Positions 13,845-16,775 of a DNA stretch of 16,775 bases are shown here, piece after piece. Below the pieces are notes generated by a model, which ran no database searches, was not told the origin of the DNA, and worked only from the letters and a program-made list of their open reading frames with translations. Position 1 is the first letter of the stretch, and the number at the start of each line of letters is the position of its first letter. The stretch comes from Bacteroidales bacterium H4 (GTDB lineage: Bacteria > Bacteroidota > Bacteroidia > Bacteroidales > Muribaculaceae): NCBI GenBank assembly GCA_001701165.1, contig DAAP01000003.1, positions 1 to 16,775 on the forward strand, given 5' to 3'. A program made the translations under genes and the position numbers.

Positions 13845-15878
13845 TTATAGCATCAACAGCGATCTGTTTATAAAGGCGTTGAGGGCTTCACCTTTAAGCA
13901 TACCATTACCAAGAAGGGCTAGGTCAATAAGTTGCTTAACTATCGGTTGTGAGGCAGCATATTCAGATACCATCTTTTCTTGTTCGTCTCGAACAGACTT
14001 TGTCGCATCTTCAAGTTCTCGGATTTTTTTCTGTTCTTCTTTATTTTCGTCCTCCTTTCCTCGAAGTTCGGACAATGCCTTTTCATCGTCCTCAACTTTA
14101 TGGACCAATGGCGCGATTTTAGGCTCAAGTGCATCGTCAGCAGCCTTGGTTACACGCTCGACAACAGGATTGGAGATATTAATGATAACGCTATAACTGT
14201 CAGGCATTTCGCCGTAGAAAGACATTCCAGGTTGAAGCGCAGCCATATCCTTCATTCGACGCATATACTCGTTTTGCGTCAATACTATCGGGGCACTTTC
14301 AGGTGAGATGGCTTCGAAACTTACCATATAGTTCACTTTCTCGTCTTTAGGTAGTTGTGAGCGGAATAGGGTGGTGTATATGTTGCGCTGCACGGCAGAC
14401 AACTCTACACCCTTGTGTTCAGCCTTCGGAATAAGATTGTCTATGATATCACTATCTACACGCACGAGCTTTGTCTTTTCGAGCTTGTTTTCCAATAGTC
14501 CTACAAAGTGGCTATCCAGCTGTCCGTCAAGGACGATAACCGAATAGCCTTTATCTTTGGCGGCCTTGACGTACGAGTATTGCGCTTCGACATCAGTTGT
14601 ATACAAGTATACAATGTTGCCATCCTTATCGGTCTGTTCGGGCTGGACGAGGATTTTATATTCATTAAGCGTAAAGTGTTTGCCCTCCGTGTCTTTGAGT
14701 AGGCAGAACTTGAGGGCTGTCTCACAGAACTTTTCATCGGTAAGCATACCATACTCGATAAATATGCGTATATCATCCCATTTCTTCTCAAAGTCGGCTC
14801 GATCTTTGCGGAATATGTCTTCCAAGCGCGAGGACACTTTTTTAGTTATATACGATGATATTTTCTTAACAGCGCCATCTGACTGCAGGTAGCTGCGCGA
14901 GACATTCAGCGGAATATCTGGGGAGTCGATGACACCTTGTAAAAGCATCATAAAGTCCGGAACGACACCCTCAACAGAGTCTGTCACATATACCTGATTG
15001 GAATATAGCTGGATGCGGTTCTTGGTGATCTCAAAGTTATTTTTGAGTTTAGGGAAGAACAATATTCCTGTCAGAGTGAACGGATAGTCCACATTGAGAT
15101 GTATCCAAAACAAAGGATCGTCTTGTCCCGGATACAGTTCATGATAGAAAGCAAGGTAATCTTTGTCGGTGAGTTCTGACGGTTTCTTTATCCAGTTCGG
15201 TTCGGTATTATTTATGACATGGTCACGATCTGTATCAACCATTTTGCCATCCTTCCACTCCTGTTCTTTGCCAAAGATTACTGGAATCGGCAAGAAACGA
15301 CAATATTTCTTAAGCAAAGCTTCTACGCGAGTTTGTTCAAGGAATTCCTTGTCGTCATCATCTATGTATAGGACGATGTCGGTGCCTCTCTCTGCTTTGT
15401 CGGCATCAACCATAGTATACTCTGGCGAGCCATCGCATTCCCATCTAACAGCCTTGGCGCCTTCCTTGTATGACAATGAAACGATGGCTACTTTTTTAGA
15501 AACCATAAAAGCCGAATAAAACCCCAAGCCAAAATGCCCGATGATTGTTGCGGCCGAATCCTTATACTTTTTTAGGAATTCTTCTGCTCCGGAAAAAGCT
15601 ATTTGGTTAATATATTTGTCGATGTCGTCAGCAGTCATGCCGATGCCGCGGTCGCTGATAGTGAGTGTCCCGGCTTCTTTGTCTATGGATACACGGACAT
15701 CTAAGACTCCTGTCTCGCCCTTGAATTCTCCTATAGAAGACAATGCTTTTAGTTTTTGGGTGGCGTCAACAGCGTTTGAAATCATCTCACGAAGAAATAT
15801 CTCGTGGTCGCTATAAAGAAATTTTTTGATTACAGGGAATATATTCTCCGTAGTCACTCCAATTGTCCCTTTTTGCAT
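13845..15878 (-). CDS. htpG: Molecular chaperone HtpG (bacterial Hsp90)
   Basis: This 677-aa cytoplasmic ATP-dependent chaperone is the bacterial Hsp90 homologue, which remodels client proteins. The N-terminal GHKL ATPase domain shows LREMISNAVDA (29-39, catalytic Glu31 and Mg-binding Asn35), DRGIGM (76-81) in place of the usual DNGIGM, and GHFGLGFYSAF (114-124). The middle domain includes DYPFTLTGILFFP, where HtpG contacts clients and ATP-responsive loops. The C-terminal dimerisation domain has LIDLALLGNGMLKGE. A highly charged Glu/Lys stretch at about 596-639 makes the C-terminal part longer than in E. coli, as is common in Bacteroidetes members. No consensus promoter was found upstream. 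The gene appears monocistronic and ends at a strong terminator. Confidence 0.97.
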   Translation of the reverse strand: MQKGTIGVTTENIFPVIKKFLYSDHEIFLREMISNAVDATQKLKALSSIGEFKGETGVLDVRVSIDKEAGTLTISDRGIGMTADDIDKYINQIAFSGAEEFLKKYKDSAATIIGHFGLGFYSAFMVSKKVAIVSLSYKEGAKAVRWECDGSPEYTMVDADKAERGTDIVLYIDDDDKEFLEQTRVEALLKKYCRFLPIPVIFGKEQEWKDGKMVDTDRDHVINNTEPNWIKKPSELTDKDYLAFYHELYPGQDDPLFWIHLNVDYPFTLTGILFFPKLKNNFEITKNRIQLYSNQVYVTDSVEGVVPDFMMLLQGVIDSPDIPLNVSRSYLQSDGAVKKISSYITKKVSSRLEDIFRKDRADFEKKWDDIRIFIEYGMLTDEKFCETALKFCLLKDTEGKHFTLNEYKILVQPEQTDKDGNIVYLYTTDVEAQYSYVKAAKDKGYSVIVLDGQLDSHFVGLLENKLEKTKLVRVDSDIIDNLIPKAEHKGVELSAVQRNIYTTLFRSQLPKDEKVNYMVSFEAISPESAPIVLTQNEYMRRMKDMAALQPGMSFYGEMPDSYSVIINISNPVVERVTKAADDALEPKIAPLVHKVEDDEKALSELRGKEDENKEEQKKIRELEDATKSVRDEQEKMVSEYAASQPIVKQLIDLALLGNGMLKGEALNAFINRSLLML

Positions 15879-16319
15879 ATCATTAGTGTTTTTTGTTTCG
15901 TTATTGATTGTATTTGGATATAAGCAAACTCCGTGCCACAGCTGTTGTAATAAGGGTAGGGAGGGTATTCGATTGTAGTATGTTTTCAGTTGTTATGACT
16001 TTTGTGGTATATACTCTTTATTCGAAAAGATGTCTATCAAACATGATTATCAACCAATGAAAACCATTTTATTTCATGCTAATTAAAGCAATAGGAGAAT
16101 ATCTCAGATAGACGTGTTTGTGTTAAGTAGGGGTATTCAGTTAATGGGCTGGTTGAGAATGTCCTCAATTGACCATATTTAATATTTTTTGGCTCGACTG
16201 TCGCCTTAGATTCGAAAAACGGCAATTTTGGAAGGGGGGGGCACCGCTTTCTTGCTGACATGATATGATTAAGCGTTCCGATGTGTCGCCGGAAGAAGGG
16301 AAAAATCGGTCAGATATAA
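15879..16319. other. Long region upstream of htpG without a recognisable gene
   Basis: About 440 nt. It should contain the htpG promoter, but no TAnnTTTG match was found on the minus strand; the nearest is GGAGTTTG (15925-15932), a poor match. A 60-codon minus-strand frame at 16079-16261 has no promoter or family features and is not called. An eight-G run lies at 16234-16241, and a small dyad TTGAG/CTCAA near 16150-16170. The right part may belong to the remains of an insertion sequence. Confidence 0.4.
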
Positions 16320-16499
16320 TCAGGCCCTGATTTCTTTCGCTCGAGCTTTTTCTTCACGGGCAAGTTGTCGGGCGGCAAGTATTGAGGCGTTGGCCATGTG
16401 TATGCCGAAGAAGAGGAGCAATGTCTCGCTGCGGCTGTTGCGAGCGGCGATAACATCAAGCCCGAAGTGTAATTTCTGATTGCCGAAGCTGCTCTCCAT
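16320..16499 (-). pseudogene. C-terminal remnant of an IS transposase
   Basis: A 59-codon minus-strand frame, too short for usual ORF listings. It opens MESSFGNQKLHFGL (1-14), continues IAARNSRSET (17-26), then LLLFFGIHMANA (27-38), and ends in a charged tail. This matches the layout of the C-terminal end of DDE transposases of several Bacteroidetes insertion sequences, where E-x-SFG-x-QK carries the catalytic Glu and FFGIH-x-ANA follows. An in-frame TGA lies four codons upstream of the ATG, and no upstream catalytic Asp region is readable, so the gene is broken. The exact IS family is not determined, and no terminal inverted repeats were identified with confidence. Confidence 0.6.
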
Positions 16500-16637
16500 A
16501 ACTGTGACTCACAGATTGCCGATGATGTGTCTGGTAGTGCGGAAAAAATATTCGATAATCCGTATTATGTTAAGTCGCATATGTTGGCCGAGAATAATAT
16601 CTATTGGATAATACGCTATTGCCGATGTCTATCGTGA
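16473..16637 (+). pseudogene. Possible fragment of an unidentified gene (no start codon)
   Basis: A stop-to-stop plus-strand frame of 54 codons with a protein-like composition: an acidic helical beginning (IAEAALHN, then DSQIADDVS), then IFDNPYYVKSHMLAENNIYW, and a basic end RYCRCLS. It has no in-frame start near its beginning, and its first 27 nt overlap the transposase remnant on the other strand, so at most one of the two is genuine in the overlap. It may be the 3' end of a gene cut by the IS event, or a chance open frame. Confidence 0.25.
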
Positions 16638-16775
16638 ATCCAAATCAAATAGAATGACTATTCTGGCTTAAAGTATTTTCAAAATTTCGAAAACTCATGT
16701 TTGAATTAGATGACATCGAATAATGCATCGATCGTCAAATCGATATTTTGAATTCAATATTGTCCTAAATAAATT

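Noticed and set aside
16079..16261. 60-codon minus-strand frame containing a C8 tract, considered as a phase-variable gene
   Set aside because: No promoter, no family features, and shifting the frame at the tract does not join it to any recognisable coding sequence.

Overview
The window looks like a chromosomal segment of a Bacteroidales gut-type bacterium, possibly Muribaculaceae; the family is an inference. Three things point that way: the family mix (DUF4301, a long-form pyrophosphate-dependent phosphofructokinase, a stand-alone CBM9-like protein, a Bacteroidetes-style HtpG), start codons preceded by A/T-rich sequence with almost no Shine-Dalgarno sites, and repeated matches to the Bacteroidetes promoter consensus (-33 TTTG, -7 TAnnTTTG), most often written TACATTTGC. 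No rRNA, tRNA, CRISPR array or intact mobile element was seen.

Layout. Positions 38-6093 hold a run of minus-strand genes: a signal-peptide TPR protein, a DUF4301 protein, an exported PIG-L/LmbE-type deacetylase, then a LysE-family exporter and a cytoplasmic CBM9-like protein that share a textbook promoter at 1455-1486. At 6094-6408 a divergent control region separates the TPR gene from the plus-strand pfp (6409-8058), whose end is marked by one strong and one weaker terminator hairpin. From 8359 to 10964, on the minus strand, lies a likely operon prmA - small outer-membrane barrel - SGNH hydrolase. After a sparse stretch comes a 70-codon small gene with its own promoter (11321-11533), then the rsmG - metallo-beta-lactamase-fold pair (11704-13060). 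An 80-codon plus-strand small gene (13512-13754) converges on htpG (13845-15878), with a strong hairpin between them. The right end (15879-16775) is poor in genes and carries the C-terminal tail of a decayed transposase.

Function. Most genes are housekeeping: glycolysis/gluconeogenesis (pfp), ribosome modification (prmA, rsmG) and chaperone (htpG). They are interleaved with envelope or periplasmic proteins (PIG-L, SGNH hydrolase, beta-barrel, TPR protein) that probably act on glycans or the cell surface.

No clear novel defence or biosynthetic system was found. The observations most worth checking are the two promoter-equipped small proteins, a six-codon ORF behind an unusually good Shine-Dalgarno site, the repeats flanking the pfp promoter, a 13-bp hairpin between the DUF4301 and PIG-L genes, and the scarred transposase junction at the right end.
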